Of a DNA stretch of 30,983 nt, positions 19,904-30,490 are shown one piece after another. The stretch is from Conoideocrella luteorostrata (taxonomy: Eukaryota; Ascomycota; Sordariomycetes; Hypocreales; Clavicipitaceae). The stretch covers positions 1 through 30,983 of the forward strand of contig JASWJB010000425.1 in assembly GCA_032433595.1 (NCBI GenBank), written 5' to 3'. Positions within the stretch are counted from its first letter, which is position 1. Every line of letters starts with the position of its first letter. The position numbers and the translations under genes are program-made. Below the pieces are notes generated by a model. That model saw only the letters and a list, made by a program, of their open reading frames with translations, ran no database searches and had not been told where the DNA came from.

Positions 19904-21676
19904 ATGCGAGGAAGCACCGCACACCGGTCTGCCGTTCGGCGACTACGGGCTGGCGAGTCCTTGGTACGGCATTCGAGCCTCGTGAGGTCGTACGGCTCGT
20001 GCTCGCGACAAAGTCGTCTGCTGCGAGGTGCTGGTGAGCTAGCTTCAAGATGTCTAGCACCTGCGCCAAGTCTATTCGCATTACGGCCACGTCAAGCGAG
20101 CCTACGTACGGCAGCAACAGTTGCGAACAGCAAGATTCGGAGCGGGGGTCCATTGGTAGAATATGACAGAAGGGTAGATTCCGGCCTTTTGCGAAACGAT
20201 GAACATCAACGAGGTGAGGCTGGAGAGTTCAACGCTGGCAACAGATCTCCCCGTAAACTAACTTCATTCCATCAAGGGATCATTGAAAGCCTGCAGCATC
20301 TACACAACGAGCTATGCAACTACGAGGCACCCCCAGTCGTCCACGTTGGCCTTGAGCGGCTCAAACCAACGAAAAAGTCGGTATTTTCGTCATTATTTGG
20401 CAAGGGTAGTTCGAGGCAGTCAGCCATCGGCGACATTCCCAAAGATCTACCCCGGGGACTCTACCTATACGGCGATGTGGGGAGTGGTAAAACAATGCTT
20501 ATGGACTTGTTTTACGATACATTACCAAGCACGATTCTGGAAAAAACTCGAATCCACTTTCATAATTTCATGCAAGATGTACACAGGCGACTACATAAGC
20601 TGAAGATGGAACACGGCACTGATGTCGACGCCGTGCCGTTTGTAGCGGCAGATATTGCTGAGCATGGAAATGTCTTGTGCTTTGATGAGTTCCAGTGCAC
20701 AGATGTAGCTGATGCAATGATCTTGCGGAGGTGCGTTGATATTGAAACTCAGTACCATACACAAGCAACCTGAGCTGCTTGAAGAGTCTGACCATAAATT
20801 AGATTGCTGGAATGCCTAATGTCACACGGCGTTGTTCTGGTAACAACGTCAAATCGACATCCCGATGACTTGTATAAGAATGGCATTCAGCGAGAATCTT
20901 TCATCCCTGCAATCAAGCTGTTGAAGAGCCGACTACATGTCATCAATCTCGACTCAACCACAGACTACCGAAAGATTCCTCGACCGCCGTCTGGAGTTTA
21001 CCATACACCGCTGGATGGACACGCCAACTCGCATGCAGAGAAGTGGTTTCGATTCTTGGGAGACTCTGAGAGCTTCGCGCCGCACTCGGAAACGCAGAGG
21101 GTCTGGGGACGTGAGATCTATGTACCGCGAGTGAGCGGCACATGCGCTTGGTTTACTTTTGATGAGTTGATTCGACAGCCAAAATCTGCCGCAGATTATC
21201 TTGAGCTAGTACGATCCTATGATGCCTTTATTGTCACAGACGTGCCGGGCATGACTATCCGGGAGCGCGATCTTGCGCGTCGATTTATCACGTTCATCGA
21301 TGCTGTCTATGAAGGCAACGCCAAGCTAGTTCTCACGTCTGAGAAGCACCTCACCGAGCTGTTCGTGTCGAGAGATGAGATTGCAGAGAGTTTATTGAAA
21401 GGTAACGAGCAGAACAAGCAGGAAAAGCAAGAGGCGGCTTCTAAAGCAGAGGAGATGATAGACGATGTTGAGAAGCAAGCCGAACAACTCAAAAACTCGA
21501 ACCTCTTTGCTGGAGAAGAGGAAGCATTTGCGTTTGCGAGGGCACTGAGCCGTCTCAAGCATATGGAAAGCAGAGAATGGGTCGAGAGAGGTATGGGTCT
21601 TGAGGACCAAGGTGGTAAACAGGACAGAGACAATTGGTCCAAGACGCGAAGTCGGCAGATGGAAGACTCGATGTAG
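19904..21676 (+). CDS. AFG1: AFG1/LACE1-type mitochondrial AAA ATPase
   Basis: ATPase of the AFG1 family, known in yeast and animals as a mitochondrial protein helping degradation or quality control of respiratory-chain subunits. Exons 19904-20730 and 20803-21676 join across a 72-nt intron (GTGCGT donor, CTGAC branch, TAG acceptor) to give 566 residues. The ATG at 19904 has A at -3. The first 90 residues are Arg/Ser/Ala-rich with almost no acidic residues, as in a mitochondrial targeting sequence. The family core follows: [17 protein letters not shown], Walker A GDVGSGKT (190-198 region), Walker B VLCFDEF (near 257-263), then [20 protein letters not shown] and the WFTFDELI and [10 protein letters not shown] blocks. 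The intron lies just after the Walker B region, between R and LLECL. A charged, Lys/Glu-rich stretch (about 458-500) sits in the C-terminal part. Length is normal to slightly long for fungi. Identification is secure. Confidence 0.97.
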
Positions 21677-22757
21677 GGAATGAGCTATTGAGTAGGAATT
21701 TGTTTTATGAAATGACAAGTGCAGAGTTGAGCATTTGCGGACCGGTGCTATACCCTGGTGGAAGGACAACTGGCTTGATTATTGATGCACTGTTAGTCAA
21801 CTTTGTTTTTGCTTACGGGCCTGGAGCATATGTCGCATTTCTCTAGATTTACGCCAGCATATATTTATAGACCTTGAATCTGCGTTTTTTGAAGGATGCA
21901 CTTGTACACCAACTATCAATCCCATTGCAAGAGCTGAACCTTGGGACTGTATGGATTAGGAGAGACACGACGGGGGGCGCGCTGCCCGTAGAGAAATCCC
22001 ACCATTGAACAAACATCATACTAATGAACAACTAAAACTACTTCTAGTGAGCCGCACGTACGAGCAGCGCAATGAGTAATCACGTAAACCAGACAAAACA
22101 CAAGGAAAGCTGGATGAAGAGAAATACTGGGGACAGGTCAAGTCTCTCCCAAAGACGCGTTTATGAACCGCGAATCACACAACAAACATCTGTAAAGCCC
22201 TGAGGAGGTGGTGGTGCCTTTCAGGAACCCCAAGAAGAGAGTTTGGATGAGACGATGCAATTTAACGATTCGCGGGGAAAGAAATTGCCCGACATGTGAG
22301 TGGAAGAAGTAGTCCACGATCCGTCAAGGCGCGCAATCTTGCGGAATCACATCCTAGGCGAAAAAAAAAGTGCGTAATCTCAGCATTTGGGCTTAATTAT
22401 TGATCATTTCCAGGCATCGACGTCGTCAGGTTTCTTCAGCTCTTGGGATATACGCCGGGAACAGGGTTCTGCAAAACGTGAATTGAACTTGAAACTTGAA
22501 ACACTGAACTTCTCGGCTTGTCCCGGATGTGCACCCGCTTGTTGCCTAAACAAGCAGTCGTTGCTTGATTCGTGGGGAAAGATGCAATTGGTGGACATAA
22601 TAGAAAGAATTAAGTGTTATTATAAGGATATTGACCAATGTGCGATATAGCATGGACATAGCAGATGTGGTGCTAACAGGCGTACTGGGTACGGTGAAAT
22701 TCGCAGCCTCCTAGATCTGTGGCCGACGGTGGGATTGCACAACGCCGACGACGAGTG

Positions 22758-22792
22758 GTTAGTTAGGTAAACTATCACACTATCTAACTAAC
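22758..22792. repeat. 9-bp perfect inverted repeat
   Basis: GTTAGTTAG (22758-22766) and CTAACTAAC (22784-22792) face each other across 17 bases in non-coding DNA. Confidence 0.8.
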
Positions 22793-23391
22793 TATTTGCT
22801 CCGCAGTTACTGGACGACCGGCAATCAGAACTCCGGACTTGTCCATTGAGAATGGGAGGACTAACTGATAGAGGGAATTAATCGCCATTTGCTGCAAGGT
22901 GCCAAGAGATGGTGTGCGTTTCAAAACCCTGTCTAGCCTTAGGGCGGTCTGTGATTTTGAGTGCCCACTCACCACCACCACCACCACCACTCACTCCGCA
23001 CTCATCATCAAAGCACTCAACATCGTCCTCGCCCTCATCCTCCCCGTCAGCCCTTGCTTCGACCCTGATCCCAGACTGCTAGGCTTTTCTGGCCCCACGA
23101 TTGAAGAAGCCTCGCGGAACGTCTTAAGTGGGATAGCTGCTCCGTTCGAGGGTCGACCACACTAATCGTAAAGGCTGTGTGAGAGCCAGGCAACCAGGTC
23201 AGTCACCGCACGAGGGAGCTTGACTGATACCTCTCTGCAGCACAGTTAAAACTATCGAATGGCCTCAGAGGGGCCTAAGAGACCATGACGCCCATGAGCG
23301 CTATGACCAATACATTCTTTTTCTTTCTATTGCGAGCCTCCCTGCTTTTAGAGAAGCTGATGTCTGGTTCTTTTCACACCTGCAGACTCTA

Positions 23392-23452
23392 TACTCCGTA
23401 TACTGTACTCCGTACTGTACGGTTGACTACGGAGTATTTACTGTACTCCGTA
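23392..23452. repeat. Cluster of four TACGGAGTA elements in alternating orientation
   Basis: TACTCCGTA at 23392 and 23406, TACGGAGTA at 23428, TACTCCGTA at 23444. The second and third copies, and the third and fourth, form inverted pairs with loops of 13 and 7 bases, so the segment can fold as alternative hairpins. The extra words TACTGTAC and CTGTAC recur between the copies. Confidence 0.9.
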
Positions 23453-23937
23453 TGCAGTATGTATAATACATGGAGAGAAATCAATAGTTGCCTGGCCGCC
23501 GCAGCCTGTGAGAGGCCCACGGCTGTATCTGTCTGGTCCCTTTCCATCCCGTTCATCGATGCTGGCGAAACCCGCATACTTGGACCAGACTCATGAAATC
23601 CCTACGGACTACAATAGACATAGCCAACAAGCTGCGCGGTAAGCGAGGCGATGGACTTTTGTCACCGCCCCGACACGAGTTATTTTTCTCCGCGTAAGCG
23701 GGCTCTATCTGCGCAACAGGGGCCGTTTGTGGCCAATCCTCTTCAACGCCACGATGCCACGCAGATGGCTTGCAGCATGATGCATATGCGAAAATTTTTA
23801 ATGTCAGGATGTCGAACCCAGCAATAATAAGCCTACGCTTCTATTGTTACACAGCCAACACACCCGCCCTCAAGGGTCCGAAGAAAGGGCAGACAGGCTC
23901 GAGATAACGCAATAATGAGACTACTAGCCTGGTACTG

Positions 23938-23946
23938 TACGGAGTA
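23938..23946 (+). repeat. TACGGAGTA element
   Basis: Exact copy overlapping a second, near copy (TACGGAGGTA), giving TACGGAGTACGGAGGTA. Confidence 0.8.
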
Positions 23947-24188
23947 CGGAGGTAGTCATGACAGCCGGACGGTACCAGTACTAGTAAAAGGGTGATAATG
24001 CCAGGGACAGGGCCACCGCTGAAGTGCCAGGTGGCGAAAGTCCGTGTCCATACTATTAAAAGACGAGCCTGAATAAAAGATGAAGATGTGTGACAAGGAC
24101 CCGGGATCGAGGTTGGAACGCACAGGCCAGAATTGATCCAGTAGCTCCAATGCCACAAGCGCCTTTTTTTTGTGAGCTGGCTGGCAAG

Positions 24189-24197
24189 TACTCCGTA
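24189..24197 (-). repeat. TACGGAGTA element (TACTCCGTA on +)
   Basis: Exact copy 16 bp before the CAACTGG array. Confidence 0.8.
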
Positions 24198-24213
24198 GCA
24201 ACAGGCGAAGTAG

Positions 24214-24255
24214 CAACTGGCAACTGGCAACTGGCAACTGGCAACTGGCAACTGG
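24214..24255 (+). repeat. CAACTGG heptamer array, six perfect units
   Basis: Six perfect 7-bp units, 42 bp in total, preceded by AGTAG and followed by CCGAAAGC. The perfection of the units suggests recent slippage. Confidence 0.95.
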
Positions 24256-24598
24256 CCGAAAGCTGCCACCTCCGAATCACAGCACCTGGCAGCAACGATT
24301 GCCGTTCCTGACTAGCAATCTCGTTTGCAAACACCTCACGCAGCTAGCCAATGATTGACTGCCTCTCTCGCCATCTTGAGTTTAGGGCGATGCGGCCCCT
24401 GCAAGCCCCCTGCAAGCCCCCCTGCAGGGCACCCCTCTGTTATCCCCTGAAAGTTTATTCCTGCTGTGTCCGTGAATCTGTTTCGCAGACCGCCGCTTTA
24501 AGTCCAGTCCAGCTGAATGCTGATCACGGCGTTGTTGAAATTGCACAATGACGATGGCAAACAACGCGCGCCAGAGTGATGGCCAATAGCCAAGTGGA

Positions 24599-24607
24599 TA
24601 CGGAGTA
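24599..24607 (+). repeat. TACGGAGTA element
   Basis: Exact copy followed by TTTATG; a TACTCCGTT variant lies at 24728. Confidence 0.8.
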
Positions 24608-24935
24608 TTTATGCAACCATTTGTGCACGACATAGGAGGCGCCATTGACGACATGACGTAAGTTCGGAGCCAATCACTGAGAACAGTCCTCCGCAGATAG
24701 GGCGATGTGGTGAGTATTGATAGCTGGTACTCCGTTCTGTGCCTGCCAATCTACTAACTCGCGCACGCAGTATTGTTGGTCAGGAAATACTGTAAAACAC
24801 ATGTGGCCTCCTCCTTTTTTGTGGCAGCTGCCTTTTTGTCCCCCGGCGTACAGCATGGTACCGCCGCGCCGTCCGCGACAGAAGCGTGTGTTGATGCGTG
24901 GTTGGAGTTATAAGGGCCGTGACATTACGTCGCAG

Positions 24936-24944
24936 TACGGAGTA
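24936..24944 (+). repeat. TACGGAGTA element
   Basis: Exact copy running directly into CGGAATAACT, a partial second unit. Confidence 0.8.
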
Positions 24945-25024
24945 CGGAATAACTAAGTAAGGTACAGATCGGTGGGAGCAAGTCTTATCTTCACCTTTGC
25001 CAGTCCTATAACTGCTCTCATACG

Positions 25025-25072
25025 TACTCCGTACTCTTCCCCGTACCCGCTTGGTTGAAATACTACGGAGTA
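25025..25072. repeat. Inverted pair of TACGGAGTA elements
   Basis: TACTCCGTA at 25025 and TACGGAGTA at 25064 face each other across 30 bases, about 1 kb upstream of the SH3 gene start. Confidence 0.85.
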
Positions 25073-25379
25073 TATTATCGTAGCTTGGGGCCCCACAAAG
25101 GAGTGACGACAACGGTTGAGAGAACACGTTTAGGGCGGCGTCGCCATTAGTCCTAAACGGGACCCGATCTTCTCAATACCCCGGTCCCATAGCCCAAGTC
25201 GCCCAGGCACCTCCACGCTACCAAGGGCAACACCAGGAACCATCGTAGCAGTTGAGCGTTGGGGCCTATACCCCTCCCTGAGTTCCTGGGCTTTGCTGGT
25301 CCCCGGCCGCAAGACGGTTGCCAATTGTATTGTGCTGTGGTTACCGTCATTGCCCCAGCCAGTACAGGGCAAGTGTGGT

Positions 25380-26040
25380 GGTGGATCTCTGCACCTTCGG
25401 CCGCTTTGCCCTCGTCTCTTCTCGACTCGTCTCGTCTTCAACTCAGTTCGGTTGATTTTCCTCTCATCCACTCTTTACCGTACCATCATCTTCAGTTGTT
25501 ATCATACGCTTGCTGCAACTTCTTGCATCTACACATGCGCGTGAGAGCTTCGTGAGCGTTGCTGCTGCAGAGCTTCGGCCCACTCGTTCGTTCCATTCTT
25601 TTTTACTTTTGCAGACCATTTCGCTCTCTTTCGCCAATTTGACTCTATCACTCCGACGACTGCTAGTCCAGCTACCGAATCTTTTCCGCGCCCGAGACAG
25701 ACGAAGGATTTCTGTTCTTCAAAACCGTTTACCTCTTCAGCAGTCCTACGGTTGCTTGGCATCTGGTCCATCTGTTCTGTCCCTCCCTTTGTATCGACAA
25801 TATTCCGCTAGAGCCAAGTGAAACATTGCATCGGCACTCACGTCAACAACGCGCTCGTGGGGTCAATAGTTTGCTAGTACATTCTTGTCTCCCTCGGAGA
25901 CGGCCACTGTAGCATTCCAGTCAACCAAACTGCCAGCTTCTGCACAACTGCGGAACAAATATATGCGCCAGGCTGGGAGCACGCCCGCTGTTGCCATCTT
26001 CTGTTAACCTTCAGAATCTCTGTTTCTCAAAGTCGACAGG
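25380..26040 (+). promoter_or_regulatory. Pyrimidine-rich promoter and leader of the SH3 gene
   Basis: From about 25400 the plus strand is rich in CT runs (CTCGTCTCTTCTCGACTCG near 25411-25429, a further run at 25588-25640). This is typical of promoters and long 5' leaders of constitutively expressed fungal genes. A leader intron is possible but not demonstrable. Confidence 0.4.
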
Positions 26041-28076
26041 ATGCATCACTCACATCGGCATCTACACGTTGACCGTAATATTATCGGCGATATGGAAGAT
26101 TGGCTCGACAAGTCATTCGAAGTTAAGAAGGATGATAGTGGAAATAACCAGAGGGATGAAGAAGGCGGAGGTAAACAACCTTCTTTATTTTGCCGTTTGA
26201 ATGCCGACTTGTTTCTGCAAAAATAGACTCGCGCTCGGACTTCGTGGCAAATATAAATTGGATTGGAAAAAACTAACATGAATTTATAGGAGGAGGCGGC
26301 GCTACAGTTATTCACACCGTCTACAAAACTCTGGAGCCGACTTTCGAAGGTCCTGTCGCTGGCTACTCGACGATAAATATAGATCCCAACCCGGAGCCGA
26401 CTCAAGCTCCGATTCCCACAACGAAGCCAGCGCCTAAGCCAACGGTTGCAGATTCTAAGCCGGCACCTAGCCCAGTTGTCAAAGCAAGTTCGTCTATTCC
26501 TACGGTCATTCGCCAACCGCTCTCAACGTCGTCGACACTGGATACTGTCCTCGCCAAAGCTACCGGGCAACCTACCTTCTCACACAGTGTAGAAATAAGC
26601 GACCAAATTTCCACTCCGGTGCCTACCTTGAACATCGCTGCAACTGCTTCACCTAGTGCCTCTGATTCGGCAGCGGTGAAAGACGGTGGAGATGGCACCA
26701 GCGCAGGAGCTAAGGCTGGCATCGCCTTTGGTGTACTGGGCGGTGTATTGATTGTTGGCCTGGCCGTGTTCTTCCTCTTTAACCGCCGCCGTAAACAGGC
26801 CGCGGCAGCCCGAGGGGAAGCTGATAATGAAAAGCATCGCGGAAATGACAACCCATTCGAAACCATGACAATTCGAAGCGACCCTCACGCGCCGCGTATC
26901 AGCCTTCGACCAGTCACCCAATTTCTGCCCAACTGGAGTCTTGATAAACGTACCAGCAAGGGAGCAGCCGCGGCTCTGGCTCCAACCGCTGCCATGGGCG
27001 CAAATCGTCAAAGAAATGGCACGTGGGACCGGTCTGCAACAAACCAAAATACGCATCCTGCCAATCCGTTTGGTAACCAAGCAGAACGCGTTCCAGAGCC
27101 CACCATTGATGAACACAGTTCCATACCTCCTTCTGATCCCTTCACTGCTAACGGACCTGCAATTGCGGTCGGTGCTGGTGCTGGAGCTGTTACCGCCGGA
27201 GCTGGCGCTGCTTCTCTGGCACGAAAGACGTCGATGCGAAAGGGAGGACAGCAGAATCTTGATCTCACTGTTCCTGCAGCTCTTGGACCAATGCCCCCTA
27301 GTCCGGCAGGCACGGAGTTTAGCATGTCCTCTATTGGCCCAAATTCCGCAATGCCTCACTCCAACGGCGCTGCTGCTATTGCGGCTGCTGGAGGACCGCC
27401 AAACTCTAATGTTCACCGCGTTCAGTTGGATTTCAAACCTTCTTTGGATGATGAGATGGGAATGAAAGCTGGAGATCTTGTGCGGTTATTGCACGAATAC
27501 GATGATGGATGGGTGAGTTCTATTAACACATTACTTACTCTTGATATGATGTCCCTAGGACACATTCACTAATTGCCATGATAGGCCCTTTGTATTCGTC
27601 TGGACCGCTCTCAACAGGGTGTCGTTCCGCGAACTTGCCTATCAACACGGCCTGTTAAACCTAGAACACCTCAAGGAGGAAGGCGACCAGGCCCTCCGAT
27701 CAATCCCAGCGGCCAGTTTCCCAGAGGTCCCGGGCAGCGACCAACAACTCCGCAGGGCCGACCGATGACCCCCCAAGGTATGCCTCAAGGACGTCCACGG
27801 ATGGGGCCCGGTGGCCCTAACGGGCCAGGTCCGCGACCAATGAGCCCATCAGGCCGTTCCCAAAGCCCTGGACCAGGATTCGATGGACCTTCTGGATCTC
27901 CTGGAAGCCGCCCTCAAAGTCCAATGAGCACGAATCGACCTATGGGCGGTCCTGATGGCCCCGTCGGCTCCGGTCCCGCTCCTATGAATCAAGTTCAGTC
28001 GCCTCCCAGAGGTCCTTCCAATGGCCCCCCAACCGGTCCTGTTGGCAGAAAACCAGTGCCAGGTCAGGCTTACTGA
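26041..28076 (+). CDS. Membrane-anchored SH3-domain protein (Fus1-like layout)
   Basis: Three exons, 26041-26170, 26290-27512 and 27585-28076, with introns of 119 and 72 nt (CTAAC and CTAAT branch sites), give 614 residues. The start has A at -3. The N-terminus is His-rich (MHHSHRHLH) with no clear signal peptide. A Pro/Thr/Ser-rich region (about 50-180) leads to one membrane segment (about 186-208), followed by a basic stop-transfer RRRRK, as in a type I or III single-pass protein with a cytosolic C-terminus. A disordered Ala/Asn/Pro region reaches to about 417. The SH3 domain spans about 418-478 (LDFKPSLDDEMGMKAGDLVR, DDGW, GVVPRTCL). The second intron falls exactly after the conserved Trp. 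The tail is Pro/Gly/Arg-rich with possible SH3-binding PxxP stretches. Such proteins act in polarity, cell fusion or wall-stress signalling in yeast (Fus1, Sho1); the role here is inferred. Confidence 0.92.
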
Positions 28077-29643
28077 GATAATCAATCAGTTACTCTGGCC
28101 TATGAATTTTTAATGTGCACTTATTTTCTGCAAAATTGGGAGCTTTTGGAGTCAAAAAAGGGTTCGGGATAACTTGGACAGGCGTTTCAAGACTTAAGGA
28201 TAGTTAATGGATAGCCACGCTATCCAAATTTGCTTTTGGGCATGATCGCGCCGAGATTTTTGGGATCAGACGAAAATGACTTGCCTCGGCATTATTCAAT
28301 TTTCGTGACAATCTTCGATTCATCAAGGGCTTTTGCTGTATTGTGTTTGCTCTTTCTATTCTTTTTCTCTCTCTCCTATCTCCTTTTTCAAAAACTCATG
28401 ATATGCCATATTATGGCACCTGGACTTCTTCCCCATTTCGTTTTTTCTCTTTTTTTTATGATGTTGATATATTCTCATACATATATGGGTGCGGCACCGC
28501 GCCATTTTATCATTCGCCATTTCGCTATGGCTGCATTGTACTTTCATTTTGGCAACTACTAGCTTGATTCGCAAATCTTCACAAAGAGAGTGATTCTTGG
28601 GAGGCCAGGTGAAGGAACAGAGCAAGTAGGCAGAAGGGTGGCCTTGAGTTAGGTTTCTGTGGGATAACGTGGAGCTCAATCAGCTGCTTATCGGTGTATT
28701 CATTTCATTTTTCTGGCCCGGTCCCTTGTTTGTGGAAAGGCAGGACTGGGCAGACTGGATCAGAGCTGTTGGTGAAGTTCTGGATGCCTATGCTGGTGGG
28801 AGACGATGAAGACGGATAGGACGCCATGTGATAAGATTTTAAATGAAACTGAACTATTAAGATACATTACGACTACAGAAGTGATTTGTGATATAATTGT
28901 GAGGATAGACGTCGAATCGAAGGTGATTGAAACGAGCTGGACTGGATGGCTTTTGCGCAACATGCAGCGTTGGTACCGATACATTTTGCTATTTTACCAA
29001 CACCCCCCCATTGTTCCCATACATGCCTAGCTATAGGGATGGTTTTGCCAGATGACAGTCTTAGGCAGCGGTACATTCCATTGCCTTTCCGCTGACAAGC
29101 AGGCCCAATGCCGGGTCTGTCCATTTCTGAATACGGGAAATGCCATAGTTGTAATCATGTTCAACTTTCCAAGCGCTCGTCACAGAAAGCGTTCCGCATG
29201 TGATTTCTGAGCGAGAATATCCCTCAGGTCCCGAAAAGCTTTTCAGATTTTCAATCTCGTTGAGGGGCTATTCCCAAGTCGAACGTACTCTTACCGTCTG
29301 CGACATGCCGGAAGCATCATGCGGTGGTGATTCACCCGGACCGCCAGCCGCGAGCTACCTGCATTCCTGCTGACGAGAAACTGAACAGCAAGTAACCGAC
29401 TAGTTAAGTCCCCGCCTGAATGGGCTCATTCCTCAAGATCCTTTCTCTCGTTCATTTTTCAGTCTCATCAGTCCTTCCTGTGCAGTGGTCAATCTGCTTC
29501 GATCAAACGCCGTCGAAGCTGTCCGATATCAAGTCCGCAGCATCCATCGCATGCGAGTATGAATGTGAATTGGAACGCCCAGCTCATCTATCAGTTTAAC
29601 TGCACATCCACGAACCACTTCGCACGGGTGTCTGCCTCGTAGA
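28077..29643. other. Intergenic between SH3 and CVNH genes
   Basis: About 1.6 kb without a convincing gene. The first part is A/T- and T-rich (28300-28560), consistent with the SH3 3' region. The last 200 bases hold the CVNH promoter. No TACGGAGTA element is present here. Confidence 0.5.
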
Positions 29644-30490
29644 ATGCAGATAAGACGGGTTGGGGCCGGGGTTGGATGCGTGCTGTCCCTCATGTCTCTC
29701 GGGTTTTGTCTAGCTGCTGCTAGACCGGCGCATCTCGTCGACACGACGACCTCCGCAGCTCCGTCCATCTACCACCTGCAGGAAAAGAATAGCAGCCACG
29801 GCGTTGCCGGCAACCTGCACTCCGTGCCCGACTCTGAAAAAGTGCTGTCGAAGGCCAAGACTGTGGTGTTCGCACAGAGAAAGCAGAGTTTTTTTCTGGG
29901 TACGTCTTTTGGAGGGAAGTGCAGGAGGGCTGCGCTCGGGGGTGGCGGGAAGCCGGGCAGGGCGTTGCTCGCGGGGGAGTGTGTGGATGAGGAGGGCCGG
30001 CGGTGGTGGACGAGTCTGAACTTGAATGCGTGCATTGAGAATCAGGGGGGTGATTTGGCCTTTCGAGACGGGTAAGTTCGTGATCGGAAGAGGGAGGAGG
30101 AAGGGGGTGGCGGAAGGGCTCAGCTATTTTGGATGGGAGATGATGCTTTTGGCTGACTTGCATGGCTAGGGGCAACTTTGATTCGACATGTGCGCCGTGC
30201 ATCCTTGAAGCAGCAGAGGGTGAGGATGATGAGTACGCAGTGGTCTTGAAGTGTAATTGTGTGAATCGAAAGAGGCTCCCGCAGTATACGTCGTTGCGAA
30301 TGGGCGTGCAAGGTAGGCAGCGTCCACTCCCTTCTTCCCTCCTTTTTTATTCTGCTGCAACGAAGCTATCAACGACGGCGGAGGCTGATATGAGATTTCA
30401 ATAGCTGAGAAGGCTCTCAGCGTCAAGGCAGTGGATGGTGTTTTCGTCTGTGGGAGGCATCGCGGGACCAGACGTCCTGTCTTGGGATAA
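29644..30490 (+). CDS. Secreted cyanovirin-N homology (CVNH) domain protein
   Basis: CVNH proteins are small carbohydrate-binding lectin folds found in filamentous fungi, mostly of unknown target. Three exons, 29644-30071, 30170-30312 and 30405-30490, with introns of 98 and 92 nt, give 218 residues; the start has A at -3. Residues 1-26 form a signal peptide (VGCVLSLMSLGFCLAAA). A 50-residue linker precedes the domain (about 84-208). CVNH marks are visible: SLNLNACIENQGGDL, GNFDSTCAPC, VVLKCNC, TSLRMGVQ and a final AVDGVFVCG. The N-terminal half carries an unusual basic, Gly-rich loop (RRAALGGGGKPGRALLAG) and the middle an acidic loop (EAAEGEDDEYA). The first intron interrupts the conserved D-G-G-N-F junction. 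Ending: a basic RHRGTRRPVLG tail. Family identification is firm; ligand unknown. Confidence 0.93.

Larger units (their letters stand above)
21677..26040. other. 4.4-kb gene-free block rich in TACGGAGTA elements
   Basis: No frame here has a recognisable domain or a consistent splice pattern. The left end holds the AFG1-type 3' region, the right end the promoter and leader of the SH3 gene. In between lie an inverted repeat (22758-22792), an ACC tract (about 22971-22990), ten exact TACGGAGTA-type 9-mers (23392-25072), a six-unit CAACTGG array (24214-24255) and a CTGCAAGCCCC duplication (about 24397-24420). Confidence 0.5.

Noticed and set aside
27541..27557. Earlier acceptor CCTAG for the second intron of the SH3 gene
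   Set aside because: Use of it breaks the SH3 domain and frame; the later ATAG restores the conserved residues after Trp.
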